Assembly: GCA_964625225.1 (NCBI GenBank)
Contig: CAZVAR010000026.1
Span: 1-29,392, forward strand
From: CAZVAR01 sp964625225
GTDB lineage: Bacteria > Pseudomonadota > Alphaproteobacteria > JAJUGE01
Reading direction: 5' to 3'
DNA: 29,392 nucleotides
The position numbers and the translations under genes were made by a program. Shown one piece after another: positions 1-7,420 of this stretch. The notes beneath the pieces are model-generated. The model saw nothing but the letters and a program-made list of their open reading frames with translations, ran no database searches and was not told the origin of the DNA. Each line of letters starts with the position of its first letter. Within the stretch, counting starts at the first letter, position 1.

Positions 1-96
1 GAGGTCGAGCGCGTTGCGCCGTTCCGGGCGGTTGATGATGATGGTGGTGACCGAGCCGTTTCGCTCGATCAGGATTTTCTCGGCGCTCTGGGTCAT
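1..96 (-). CDS. enoyl-CoA hydratase/isomerase family protein, N-terminal fragment
   Basis: Only the first 32 codons are in the window; the gene runs off the left edge. The translation starts MTQSAEKILIERNGSVTTII and continues INRPERRNALDL. This is the first beta-hairpin of the crotonase fold, with the family's conserved N-R-P-E-R-R-N-A-L-D segment at about residues 22-31. Crotonases hydrate or isomerise CoA thioesters in the cytoplasm; the oxyanion-hole and catalytic residues lie outside the window, so the reaction cannot be specified. It lies downstream of tatA on the same strand but beyond a good intrinsic terminator (111-137), so it is probably transcribed separately. Confidence 0.85.
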   Translation of the reverse strand, partial: MTQSAEKILIERNGSVTTIIINRPERRNALDL

Positions 97-110
97 ACCT
101 GTCTGCAACG

Positions 111-137
111 AAAAAGGCCGCGACACTCGGTGCGGCC
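111..137 (-). terminator. intrinsic terminator of tatA
   Basis: On the minus strand GGCCGC, a 10-nt loop and GCGGCC form a perfect 6-bp GC stem, followed directly by five Ts. It lies 84 bp after the tatA stop codon and just upstream of the crotonase start, so it should separate the two genes. Confidence 0.75.
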
Positions 138-220
138 CGTAAAGTGCCCTCAGGCGCGGGCGAATGCAATTTCCGCCGCGCCGAGGGACGCGGTGCGGAG
201 GTGCCGAGTGCGCTGCGGCC

Positions 221-415
221 TCAGCCGCGTGGCGCGGTTTCCTTCGGCCCCTCGATCTGGTTCTGCGCCTGGTCGTTCTCGTCCTTGATGCCGGAGCGGA
301 ACGCCTTGATGCCCTTCGCCATGTCGCCCATGAGCTGCGGAATGCGGCCCGCGCCGAAGAGCAGCACGATGACGAGGAGGACGACCACCCAATGGCCGAG
401 GCTAAACGATCCCAT
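221..415 (-). CDS. tatA: Sec-independent (twin-arginine) protein translocase subunit TatA
   Basis: This 64-residue protein matches the TatA/E family in length and layout. It has a short periplasmic N-terminus with one hydrophobic helix (residues 8-21, HWVVVLLVIVLLFG). The hinge is FGAGRIPQL, where many TatAs have FG..KLP. An amphipathic helix follows (about residues 27-42, LMGDMAKGIKAFRSGI), then a charged polar tail. TatA oligomerises in the inner membrane to form the pore of the Tat pathway for folded proteins. The ATG is preceded by AGGGAAG about 7 nt upstream. No tatB or tatC is adjacent, whereas alphaproteobacteria usually keep tatABC together. TatE is an alternative name; TatB is unlikely because the tail is short. 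Confidence 0.93.
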   Translation of the reverse strand: MGSFSLGHWVVVLLVIVLLFGAGRIPQLMGDMAKGIKAFRSGIKDENDQAQNQIEGPKETAPRG

Positions 416-661
416 ACTCAGCTTCCCTAAAAACAGTGGTCGGCGTGTCGTGCCCGCCTCCGGCCCAGACTAGCCGAACGTCCGACGAACGGCCACACGA
501 TTCGCCAGGAGGCGGGTCCCCGCGCTACATGGTGGCGGCCGCGGTCGGCGCAATGGCCGGCGGCGGCCGACCGTGCCGCCGCATCCGCGACCGACGGGCG
601 CGCCAGGACGGCCGGACCATAAGATCGCCCCGATCGCTGGGATCGCCGGCGCTTAGACCCG

Positions 662-1513
662 TCACATCGGCCGGTCGCCGGCGATGGTCAGGCGGAGCAT
701 GCGGCGGCGGTGGCCGGTATAGTCGTTGATCGCGAGATGCTGGGTGCAGCGATTGTCCCAAAGGGCGATCGAGCCTTGCTCCCAGCGCAAGCGGCAGGTG
801 AACTCCGGCCGGACCGAATGGTCGAACAGAAATTTGAGGAGAGGCGCACTCTCCTCCTCGGTCATGCCCTTGATGCCGACGGTGTGGCCCTGATTGACAT
901 AGAGGCTCTTGCGCCCCGTCTCCGGATGCGTCCGGACGATCGGATGCGCGGCGACATACGAATCCGCGGTCTCGAGCGCCGTGAGCGACATGCCCCGATG
1001 CTCCTTGTGCCGCTGCGCCCGTCCGCCCTGCTTCTTGAGGGCAGCGCTGTTGATGGCGATCAGCCCGTCGAGAAGCGCCTTCATGCCGTCGGACAGTGCC
1101 TCGTAGGCGCGGGTGCCGCTGGCGAACAGCGTGTCGCCGCCGGCCGGCGGCACCTCGCGGGCATAGAGCATGGTGCCCATCGGCGGCTTCTCGTACCAGG
1201 TGCCGTCGGAATGCCAGCCGCCGCCAAAATTCCTGGTCTCGTGCGGTTCCTTGACGATCTCCAGCACTTCCGGATGGTCCGGCAGCCCTTTGCTGAACGC
1301 GTACTGGATCAGCGGGCCGAAGCGCCGACCGAAATCCATGTACTGCTCGACGCTGAGATCCTGCTCCCGGAAGACGATCACCGCGTGATCGAGCAGTGCC
1401 TGATGGATCTCGGCGAAGGTCCGATTGGCGAGCGGCCGGGCGAGATTGACGCCGCGGACTTCCGCGCCGAGCGCTCCGGCGATCGGGCGAACGTCGATCG
1501 TCTCGTACTGCAT
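662..1513 (-). CDS. TauD/TfdA-family 2-oxoglutarate-dependent dioxygenase
   Basis: This is a 283-residue non-haem Fe(II)/2-oxoglutarate oxygenase of the taurine/2,4-D dioxygenase family, a cytoplasmic enzyme that hydroxylates or cleaves a small carboxylate or sulfonate. The facial triad is visible: H101-x-D103 in GGWHSDGTWYEKPP, and distal H259 in LWDNRCTQHLAINDY. The 2-oxoglutarate-binding Arg is at about 270 in HRRRMLRLTI. Length is typical of the family. An ATG at 1540 is possible, but the ATG at 1513 has AGGAGG six bases upstream and gives the usual N-terminus, so it was chosen. The gene is last in the minus-strand acyl-CoA block, 114 bp after the CoA-transferase. TfdA-like members process aryloxy acids and TauD-like members sulfonates; the substrate here is unknown. 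Confidence 0.92.
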   Translation of the reverse strand: MQYETIDVRPIAGALGAEVRGVNLARPLANRTFAEIHQALLDHAVIVFREQDLSVEQYMDFGRRFGPLIQYAFSKGLPDHPEVLEIVKEPHETRNFGGGWHSDGTWYEKPPMGTMLYAREVPPAGGDTLFASGTRAYEALSDGMKALLDGLIAINSAALKKQGGRAQRHKEHRGMSLTALETADSYVAAHPIVRTHPETGRKSLYVNQGHTVGIKGMTEEESAPLLKFLFDHSVRPEFTCRLRWEQGSIALWDNRCTQHLAINDYTGHRRRMLRLTIAGDRPM

Positions 1514-1627
1514 GCGCTTCCTCCTGGCATCGTTCGGCACAGTGCCCGGCCAGTGTGCCCTTTCGCCGCGGTCGACGGGAGGGGTAATCGGGCGGCGACC
1601 GATGCTCCGGGAGCGAGCGGCGGCGCC

Positions 1628-2821
1628 TCAGATGGCTCCGGCTTCCTTTAGGTGGCGGATGCGGCCCTCGTCATAGCCGATCGCACGCAGCACCGCCTCG
1701 GTGTCGGCTCCCATCGCCGGAGCGGCACGGGCGGGGGAGGGCTCGCCCGGGCAGCGGATCGCCGGCCCGACGGTGCCGACCCGCGTGCCCGTCGGGTGTT
1801 CGAGCGGGACCAGCCGGCCGCTATCCCGCACGAAGGGGTTATCCAGGGCCTGCGCGATGTCGTTGACCGGCGCGGCGGGCACCTTGCCGGCGAAGGCGGC
1901 CATCCATTCGGCGGTGGTTCGGCCGGACAGCGCCGCATCCAGCATCTCGGTGACGCGCCCGCGGTTGCGCAACCGGTCGGCGAAGGTCGCGAAGTCGGGA
2001 TCCTCCGCCCATTCGGGATGACCGACGGCCTCCGCGAGGACCGGCCAGAACTTCTCCTTGTTGCACATGATGAAGATCCAGCCGTCTTTCGTCCGGTAGA
2101 GTTGGCTCGGGGTCAGATTGGGGTGCGAGGAGCGCGGCTCGCGGCCCTGATTGACGCCGATGGTCAGGTACCAGGCCCCGACATAGGCGAGATTGGAGAG
2201 CGCCGTATCGAACAGGCTCACGTCGAGGTCGCGGCCGCGGCCCGTTGCGCGCGCCTCGGTGATGCCGGCCAGCATGGCGATTGCGGCCTGCAGCCCGGTC
2301 GAGAGGTCGACGATCGAAAGACCCATGCGCGAGGGTGGTCCGCCCGGCTCCCCGGTCACCGAGAGATAGCCGGCCTCGGCCTGCATCAGATAGTCGTAGC
2401 CCGGCCAGGCCGCCCGCTCCCCCTCCCGGCCGTAGGCGGAGAGATGGACGCAGACAATCCGCGGGTTTGCACCTTTGAGCTGATCGTAGGTGAGGCCGAG
2501 CTTCGGCGGCTGGTCGCCGCGCAGATTGTTGAGCACCCCGTCGGCGCTGCGGACGAGGTCGTGCAGCACCCGCTGTCCCTCCGGGTGCTTCAGATTGAGG
2601 GTGATGCTCTTCTTGTTGCGGTTGAACGCTTGGAAGAACAGGCTGTCGCCCTTCGGCAGCGGGTCCTCCGGATGCCGCACATGCCGACCGACATCGCCGG
2701 CCTCGGCGACGTTCTCGATCTTGACGATCTCCGCGCCGAGATCGGCCAGCTGCAGCGTCCCGAACGGGCCGGCCCCATACTGCTCGACCGCGAGGATGCG
2801 GACGCCGGTCAGCGGCAACAT
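1628..2821 (-). CDS. CaiB/BaiF (class III) CoA-transferase
   Basis: This 397-residue protein belongs to the formyl-CoA/carnitine CoA-transferase family, which moves CoA between acids through enzyme-bound mixed anhydrides. N-terminal landmarks are LTGVRILAVEQYGAGPFGT and the block LGAEIVKIENV. The nucleophilic Asp is D172 in LSIVDLSTGLQAA, equivalent to Asp169 of formyl-CoA transferase. The C-terminus VLRAIGYDEGRIRHLKEAGAI is a typical family ending. Its ATG overlaps the stop of the upstream acyl-CoA dehydrogenase (TGATG), so the two are translationally coupled. The long open frame continuing upstream is shadow sequence inside the dehydrogenase. The coupling suggests that this enzyme makes the dehydrogenase substrate, or returns CoA from its product. 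The acid is unknown. Confidence 0.93.
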   Translation of the reverse strand: MLPLTGVRILAVEQYGAGPFGTLQLADLGAEIVKIENVAEAGDVGRHVRHPEDPLPKGDSLFFQAFNRNKKSITLNLKHPEGQRVLHDLVRSADGVLNNLRGDQPPKLGLTYDQLKGANPRIVCVHLSAYGREGERAAWPGYDYLMQAEAGYLSVTGEPGGPPSRMGLSIVDLSTGLQAAIAMLAGITEARATGRGRDLDVSLFDTALSNLAYVGAWYLTIGVNQGREPRSSHPNLTPSQLYRTKDGWIFIMCNKEKFWPVLAEAVGHPEWAEDPDFATFADRLRNRGRVTEMLDAALSGRTTAEWMAAFAGKVPAAPVNDIAQALDNPFVRDSGRLVPLEHPTGTRVGTVGPAIRCPGEPSPARAAPAMGADTEAVLRAIGYDEGRIRHLKEAGAI

Positions 2822-3984
2822 CAGGCCGGATTCCGCTCGACGAGCTGTCGTGCGATGATGATGCGCTGCAGCTCGTTGGTGCCTTCGCCGATGCAGAGCA
2901 GCGGCGCGTCGCGGTAATAGCGCTCGATGTGGAACTCCTTCGAATAGCCGTAGGCGCCGTGGATCCGCATGGCCTCGGTACTGTTCTCGAGCGCGGCCTC
3001 GGTCGCGAACAGCTTGGCCATGCCCGCCTCCATATCGCAGCGCTCGCCGCGATCGTAGGCCTGCGCCGCCTGGAAGGTCAGCAGCCGTGCCGCCTCGACA
3101 CGGGTTGCCATGTCGGCCAGCTTGATTTGGATCGCCTGGTGCTGCGCGATCGGCTTGCCGAAGGTCTGCCGCTGCTGCGCGTAGCGCACCGAATCCTCGA
3201 GCGCCGCGCGTGCCACGCCGATGCCGCGTGCCGCGACGTTGATCCGCCCGAGTTCCAGTCCGCCGAGCGCATGCCGCAGCCCGAAGCCCTCGCGGAGGCC
3301 GATCAGATTTTCCGCCGGGACGCGATAGTCCTCGAAGATCAGCTCGGCGCTGTCGATGCCTTTGTAGCCCAGTTTCTCTAGCTTCCGGCTGACCTTGAAC
3401 CCGGGGCCTTTCGGCGCCAGGAACAGGCTCGTCCCCTTGTGGCGCGGTTCGGCCGCCGGGTCGGTCTTGACCAACAGCGCGAAGCAGGAACCGTGGATTC
3501 CGTTGGAAATCCAGATTTTCGTGCCGTTGATCACGTAATCGTCGCCGTCCCGCTTGGCGACGGTGCGGATCGCCTGCAGGTCGGTACCGCAATTGGGCTC
3601 GGTCAGGGCGAGGCCGCCGCGCACCTCGCCGGTCGCGAATTTCGGCAGCCAGGCGCGCTTCTGCTCCTCCGTGCCGAAGCGGACGACCGCCGCCGCCATG
3701 ATCAGGTGCGAATTGAAGATGCCGGAGAGCGACATCCAGACCGCCGAGATGCGCTCGACGATCTTGGCGTAGGTCGTCACCGGCAGGCCGAGACCGCCAT
3801 ACTCCTCCGGAATGATCGCCCCGAACAGGCCGAGTTCCTTCATCTTCTCGACCATGTCCTCGGGATACCTGTCGGCATGCTCGAATTCGAGCACATAGGG
3901 CCGGACGTCCCGGTCGAGGAACTTGTCGACGGCGTCGAGAATCTCGGCTTCGACCTCGAGGGTCTGCAGGGTGGGGGTGGCCAT
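2821..3984 (-). CDS. acyl-CoA dehydrogenase family protein
   Basis: This 387-residue flavoprotein has full-length ACAD architecture: an alpha-helical N-domain, a central beta-domain with ALTEPNCGTDLQAIRT and YVINGTKIWISNG (FAD and substrate binding), and a C-terminal helical domain with RQTFGKPIAQHQAIQIKLAD. The likely catalytic base is E367 in CIGEGTNELQR, the position used by short- and medium-chain and methyl-branched enzymes. It would introduce an alpha-beta double bond into an acyl-CoA and pass electrons to ETF. The ATG has only a weak AGG upstream. Its stop overlaps the start of the CaiB gene (TGATG). A 93-bp gap holding a palindromic repeat separates it from the PrpD-like gene. Chain-length specificity cannot be read from sequence; a branched or dicarboxylic substrate would fit the neighbours. 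Confidence 0.94.
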   Translation of the reverse strand: MATPTLQTLEVEAEILDAVDKFLDRDVRPYVLEFEHADRYPEDMVEKMKELGLFGAIIPEEYGGLGLPVTTYAKIVERISAVWMSLSGIFNSHLIMAAAVVRFGTEEQKRAWLPKFATGEVRGGLALTEPNCGTDLQAIRTVAKRDGDDYVINGTKIWISNGIHGSCFALLVKTDPAAEPRHKGTSLFLAPKGPGFKVSRKLEKLGYKGIDSAELIFEDYRVPAENLIGLREGFGLRHALGGLELGRINVAARGIGVARAALEDSVRYAQQRQTFGKPIAQHQAIQIKLADMATRVEAARLLTFQAAQAYDRGERCDMEAGMAKLFATEAALENSTEAMRIHGAYGYSKEFHIERYYRDAPLLCIGEGTNELQRIIIARQLVERNPA

Positions 3985-4002
3985 GGCGCTACCTGGAAGC
4001 AG

Positions 4003-4073
4003 GATGTGTGGGGGCGGACCTCGGCCCGCCCGCGCAGGCGTGAGGGCGCCGGCCGGCCGCGGCCGGCCCCTAC
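4003..4073. repeat. intergenic palindromic repeat, copy A
   Basis: This GC-rich block of about 70 bp fills the gap between the acyl-CoA dehydrogenase and PrpD-like genes. It contains two palindromic modules: GGGCGGACCTCGGCCCGCCC on the left and GGCCGGCCGCGGCCGGCC on the right, ending CCCCTAC. It aligns along its length with the block at 7338-7405: both carry CGGCCCGCCCGCG, then about 20 divergent bases, then GCGGCCGGCCC and TAC. Both lie between same-strand genes of one cluster. There is no poly-T, so it looks like a REP-like dispersed element rather than a terminator. Confidence 0.6.
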
Positions 4074-4077
4074 GCAG

Positions 4078-5514
4078 TCAGCCGGAAAGCCCGTCCTCGA
4101 GGTCCGTCGCGTCGTCCAGCCCGTCGAGGGCGAGGACGAGATCGCGGATCCGCTCGGCCCGCTCGCGGCTGATCGCGGTGGTCGCGTTGTCCATGAACTT
4201 CGCGACGATGTCCTCCGTCGAGAGCGGACGATCGCCGGCGCCCCGGTTCTTCTCCTCGCGGTGTCGCAGCGTGCGGCCGTCGGTGGTCTCGATGACGATC
4301 TCGCCGGAATAATAGTCCGGGAACGGCGAGTCCGGGTCGATCTCGTAATCGACCTTCTTGGCCAGTTCCAGGATGGCCGGGTCGCCGATCACCTCCGGCG
4401 CAAGCTCGGCGAGGCCGAACTTGCCGCGCACGATCGAGGCCGCGACGATGTAGGGGATGCTGAACTGCGCGTCGTAGGAGTTCTGCGGCGCCTGCTTGGT
4501 GGCGACGGGCTCGCACACGGTCTTGATTGATGCCGCCGGCATCCGGGCCGTGATCCGCCTGATCTGGCCCGGCTTCAACTTGTGCTGCGCGACCAGGGCG
4601 AGGGTCGCGTCGGCCGAGGCGTGATTGAAGTGGCAGGCGGGGAAGGGCTTCACCGCCGTGCGCATGATTTCCCAGCGCTCGAAGAACGCCTCGGTCGCCC
4701 GCTCCAGGCGGATCTGCTCGGCGAGCGGGCCGAGATGGCTGTTCCAGAGGCCGAACCGTCCCTCGTAAGGCTGCTTCGGGCCGACGAAGCCCTGTCGCGC
4801 CAGCGCCGCCGCCGTGATCCCCGCGACCGCCGCCCAGCCGGGATGCATCCGCTTCGTCCAGGCGCCGTCCTGCAGGAACTCGAGGCTGCCGGAGCCCATC
4901 GACAGCGCGATCCCCTGCGCCATGGCGAGCTGCTCGTCGCTCATTCCGAACAGCTTGCCGGCCGCGATCGTGCAGCCGAACGCGCCGATGACGCCGGTCG
5001 GATGGAAGCCGACCTGGTGCCACTGACCCTCGGTCACGGAGCCGATTCGGCCGGCGACCTCGACCGCCGCGACATAGGCGGCGAGCAGCTCCTTGCCCGA
5101 CAGGCCCTCCTGCGCAGCGACGCCGAGCGCCGTCGGGAACATGCTGCAGGTCACGTGCGTGGCAGCCTGCACATGCGTGTCGTCGAAGTCGAGGCCGTGG
5201 ATCAGCGTGCCGTTGACCAGCGCCGCGTCGCGCAGCGGCAGGCGGGAGGCCATGCCGATCACTGCGTGATCCCCGGGCCCGCCGAGGGCCATCGCGGCAT
5301 TGAGCGTGCGATGGGCGAACTCGTACTCGGTCGATGCGAACGCGATGCCGACCGCGTCCAGGATCAGCTCCTTGGCCCGCTGACGCACCGGCGCCGGGAT
5401 CCGGTCATAGGTGATTTCGTTGGCGAAGGTGGCGAGGGTCGCCGCGATCGGCGGCTGTTCGGGCGCCGGTTCGCGCGTCTCGGCCTGCTTCGGGAAGGGG
5501 ATCGCGCTGTTCAC
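4078..5514 (-). CDS. MmgE/PrpD family protein
   Basis: This 478-residue protein has the all-helical MmgE/PrpD N-terminal domain (LATFANEITYDRIPAPVRQR) with the hallmark HGLDFDDTHVQA at about residues 105-116. The second domain includes KPFPACHFNHASADATL and NSYDAQFSIPYIVAASI. The family includes 2-methylcitrate dehydratase, cis-aconitate decarboxylase (IRG1/CAD) and iminodisuccinate epimerase; sequence reading alone does not separate them. The N-terminus is about 25 residues longer than the family core. The start is GTG, with GGGAG about 8 nt upstream. Upstream on the same strand, 71 bp away, is the MaoC hydratase; downstream is the acyl-CoA dehydrogenase. The context suggests a dehydratase, decarboxylase or isomerase acting on a polycarboxylate that feeds the CoA-linked steps. 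No prpC or prpB is present, so a plain methylcitrate cycle is unlikely. Confidence 0.92.
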   Translation of the reverse strand: MNSAIPFPKQAETREPAPEQPPIAATLATFANEITYDRIPAPVRQRAKELILDAVGIAFASTEYEFAHRTLNAAMALGGPGDHAVIGMASRLPLRDAALVNGTLIHGLDFDDTHVQAATHVTCSMFPTALGVAAQEGLSGKELLAAYVAAVEVAGRIGSVTEGQWHQVGFHPTGVIGAFGCTIAAGKLFGMSDEQLAMAQGIALSMGSGSLEFLQDGAWTKRMHPGWAAVAGITAAALARQGFVGPKQPYEGRFGLWNSHLGPLAEQIRLERATEAFFERWEIMRTAVKPFPACHFNHASADATLALVAQHKLKPGQIRRITARMPAASIKTVCEPVATKQAPQNSYDAQFSIPYIVAASIVRGKFGLAELAPEVIGDPAILELAKKVDYEIDPDSPFPDYYSGEIVIETTDGRTLRHREEKNRGAGDRPLSTEDIVAKFMDNATTAISRERAERIRDLVLALDGLDDATDLEDGLSG

Positions 5515-5585
5515 GGGTCAATCTCCCAGTGTCGGCGTTGCGGCGGATTTTGTCCGGTCAATGTGGAGCGTCGACGAACCGGGCG

Positions 5586-6104
5586 TCAATAGTTCGCCCG
5601 GTCTTCGACCGCATGACCGCGCTTCGGGATCAGCATCGTGCGTTCGTAGGTCATGAACACGGTACCGTCGGCCTTCTTGCCCGTCGTGCGGATCGTCACG
5701 ATGCCTTGGTTCGGGCGCGACTTGGAATCGCGCTTCTCCAGCACTTCGGATTCGGCATAGATCGTATCGCCGGCGAACACCGGCGCGGTCAGGCGGATGT
5801 CGTTCCAGCCGAGATTGGCGATCGCCTTCTGGCTCGTGTCGCTGACGCTCATCCCCGCTACGATCGCAAGCGTGAGAGCGCTGTTGACCAAGGGCTTTCC
5901 GAACTCGCTGTGCTTTGCATATTCGGTATCGAAATGCAGCGGGTGCGTGTTCATCGTCAGCAGCGTGAACGAGATGTTGTCGTACTCGGTGATGGTCCGC
6001 CCGGGCCGGTGCTCGTAGACGTCTCCGACGGTGAAGTCCTCGTAGTAGCGCCCATAGGTCTCACGGTACCGGTTGGGCCCGACCTGCTTCCAGTTCTGCG
6101 TCAT
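5586..6104 (-). CDS. MaoC-like hot-dog acyl-CoA hydratase
   Basis: This 172-residue single hot-dog protein is of the (R)-specific enoyl-CoA hydratase/MaoC type. Landmarks are YYEDFTVGDVYEHRPGRTIT, the hydratase motif MNTHPLHFDTEYA (Asp and His of the R-hydratase active site) and NLGWNDIRLTAPVFAGDTIY. The pattern is that of the group that includes hydratases of C4-C5 dicarboxylyl-CoA thioesters such as itaconyl- or mesaconyl-CoA; that subfamily assignment is an inference from memory. Its ATG overlaps the stop of the MFS gene (ATGA), so transporter and hydratase are coupled. It would add water to the double bond made by the acyl-CoA dehydrogenase encoded downstream, or to an unsaturated acid activated by the CoA-transferase. 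Confidence 0.92.
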   Translation of the reverse strand: MTQNWKQVGPNRYRETYGRYYEDFTVGDVYEHRPGRTITEYDNISFTLLTMNTHPLHFDTEYAKHSEFGKPLVNSALTLAIVAGMSVSDTSQKAIANLGWNDIRLTAPVFAGDTIYAESEVLEKRDSKSRPNQGIVTIRTTGKKADGTVFMTYERTMLIPKRGHAVEDRANY

Positions 6105-7327
6105 GCTGCAGATTCCTCATCTTTGTGGCGTCGCTTCAGGAACCACGCGATCGCGCCGAGTTGTAAGCCGATCGCGAGGAGAAACGCCAGCCGGTGCCCG
6201 GCCGGGTCGTATGTGCCGTCGGCCGCGATCGGGAACAGGCCGATGATGATCCCGATTCCCCACTGCATCGAAAAGCTCCCGCAGAACACCATCAGGTTCA
6301 TGGCCGTGTTGACGCGGCCCGAGAGCTCCACTGGGAACCGTTGCGCCAGAATCGCGTAGAGCGCGATCGGGCAGCAGGATAGCGTGCCGAACGCCGTCCA
6401 GAGCGGGAGTGCCCATGCCGCCGCCTGGAAGGCGAGCGCGAGCTGCACGACCAGGAACAGCCCGAGCCCGGCCAGGACCGCCGTGATCGGCCGAATGCCG
6501 TAGCGCGGCAGCATTTGGGTCAGCGCGCCGAAGGCGAAGTTGCCGGCCATCAGCCCGCCCAGCAGCAGGAACAACCCGAACGCCTGCTCTGCCCGGTCGG
6601 CGCCGGCGATGTCGCGCAGCCACAGCGCTGCCCACAGGCTCTGATAGGCGGCGAAGGTGCCGATCGTGGTCATCGCGACCAGGGTATGGCGCCAGAACAC
6701 CGCGGTGCCGAAGATGCGGCCGAGGTCGGCGAGCTGCGTGCGCAGCCGCGGCGCCGGGCCGAGGGCGCCCGGCTTATCGGGAACGACGGTCCCGATCACG
6801 GCGGCGACCAGGACCGCGACCCCGGCGATGCCGGCCACCGCCTCGCGCCATGTCACGAATTGCAGGAGCGCTGCCAGCGGCACCGTGGCGAGCATGCCGC
6901 CGACACCGGTCATGCCGAACAGGATGGCATTGAGCAGCGGCAGCCGCTCGCGCGGCCACCAGAGGTTGGCGGCTTTCAGCCCCGCCATGACGCTGACTGC
7001 CATGCCGACGCCCATCAGGCCGCGGCCGAGGATCAGCACTGGCATCGTCGTCCCGACCGCGAAAAGCGCGGCCCCGATCGCTCCGACCAGAAGGAAGGAC
7101 GTGGCGACCCGGCGGGGGCCGAACCGGTCGAGCAGGATGCCGAGCGGGATCTGCGCGAGGCCGAAACCCACGAAGTATGCGCTGGTCAGCAGACCGAGGG
7201 TGGCCGGATCCAGATCGAGCTCGACGATCAGATCCGGCGCGATCGTCGCGTTCACGATTCGGAACAAGAACGAGACGATCGGCGACAGGCAGAAGGGCAG
7301 GAGAACGGTGAGGACGGGGTTCGGCAT
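6101..7327 (-). CDS. major facilitator superfamily (MFS) transporter
   Basis: This 408-residue inner-membrane protein has about 12 hydrophobic segments in two halves. The MFS signature between TM2 and TM3 reads GILLDRFGPRRVATS (G-x3-D-R-x-G-x-R-R). A loop around residues 190-215 separates the halves, and a basic C-terminal tail ends KRRHKDEESAA. It should use the proton gradient to move a small organic molecule, probably an acid, given its 4-bp overlap with the MaoC hydratase gene. Import of the pathway substrate is the likeliest role; export cannot be excluded. The ATG at 7327 lacks a good Shine-Dalgarno sequence but gives a sensible N-terminus and first TM segment. A palindromic repeat (7338-7405) lies just upstream. 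Confidence 0.92.
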   Translation of the reverse strand: MPNPVLTVLLPFCLSPIVSFLFRIVNATIAPDLIVELDLDPATLGLLTSAYFVGFGLAQIPLGILLDRFGPRRVATSFLLVGAIGAALFAVGTTMPVLILGRGLMGVGMAVSVMAGLKAANLWWPRERLPLLNAILFGMTGVGGMLATVPLAALLQFVTWREAVAGIAGVAVLVAAVIGTVVPDKPGALGPAPRLRTQLADLGRIFGTAVFWRHTLVAMTTIGTFAAYQSLWAALWLRDIAGADRAEQAFGLFLLLGGLMAGNFAFGALTQMLPRYGIRPITAVLAGLGLFLVVQLALAFQAAAWALPLWTAFGTLSCCPIALYAILAQRFPVELSGRVNTAMNLMVFCGSFSMQWGIGIIIGLFPIAADGTYDPAGHRLAFLLAIGLQLGAIAWFLKRRHKDEESAA

Positions 7328-7337
7328 TCGGCACTGC

Positions 7338-7405
7338 GATTCGTCGGGGCGAGCCCCGGCCCGCCCGCGTTCGTTCTGAAAGTGGGTCGGTTGCGGCCGG
7401 CCCGT
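7338..7405. repeat. intergenic palindromic repeat, copy B
   Basis: This block sits in the 93-bp gap between the enolase-superfamily gene and the MFS gene. It matches copy A at 4003-4073 in order and spacing of its parts: GGGGCGAGCCCCGGCCCGCCCGCG on the left, then a divergent spacer, then TGCGGCCGGCCCGTAC. The left part can fold (GGGGCGAGCCCC). A second small motif, ACCCGCTCCTAC, follows at about 7413-7423 and reaches the stop codon of the enolase-superfamily gene. Confidence 0.55.
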
Positions 7406-7420
7406 ACGGCTGACCCGCTC

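Noticed and set aside
1652..2917. Long plus-strand open frame of 421 codons opposite the CoA-transferase
   Set aside because: It is antisense to a clear CaiB gene. Its translation is Arg/Gly/Asp-rich without domains, the usual mirror frame in GC-rich DNA.
2822..3592. N-terminal extension of the CoA-transferase frame through the acyl-CoA dehydrogenase
   Set aside because: The conserved CaiB N-terminus begins exactly at the ATG at 2821. The extension is low-complexity shadow sequence of the dehydrogenase.
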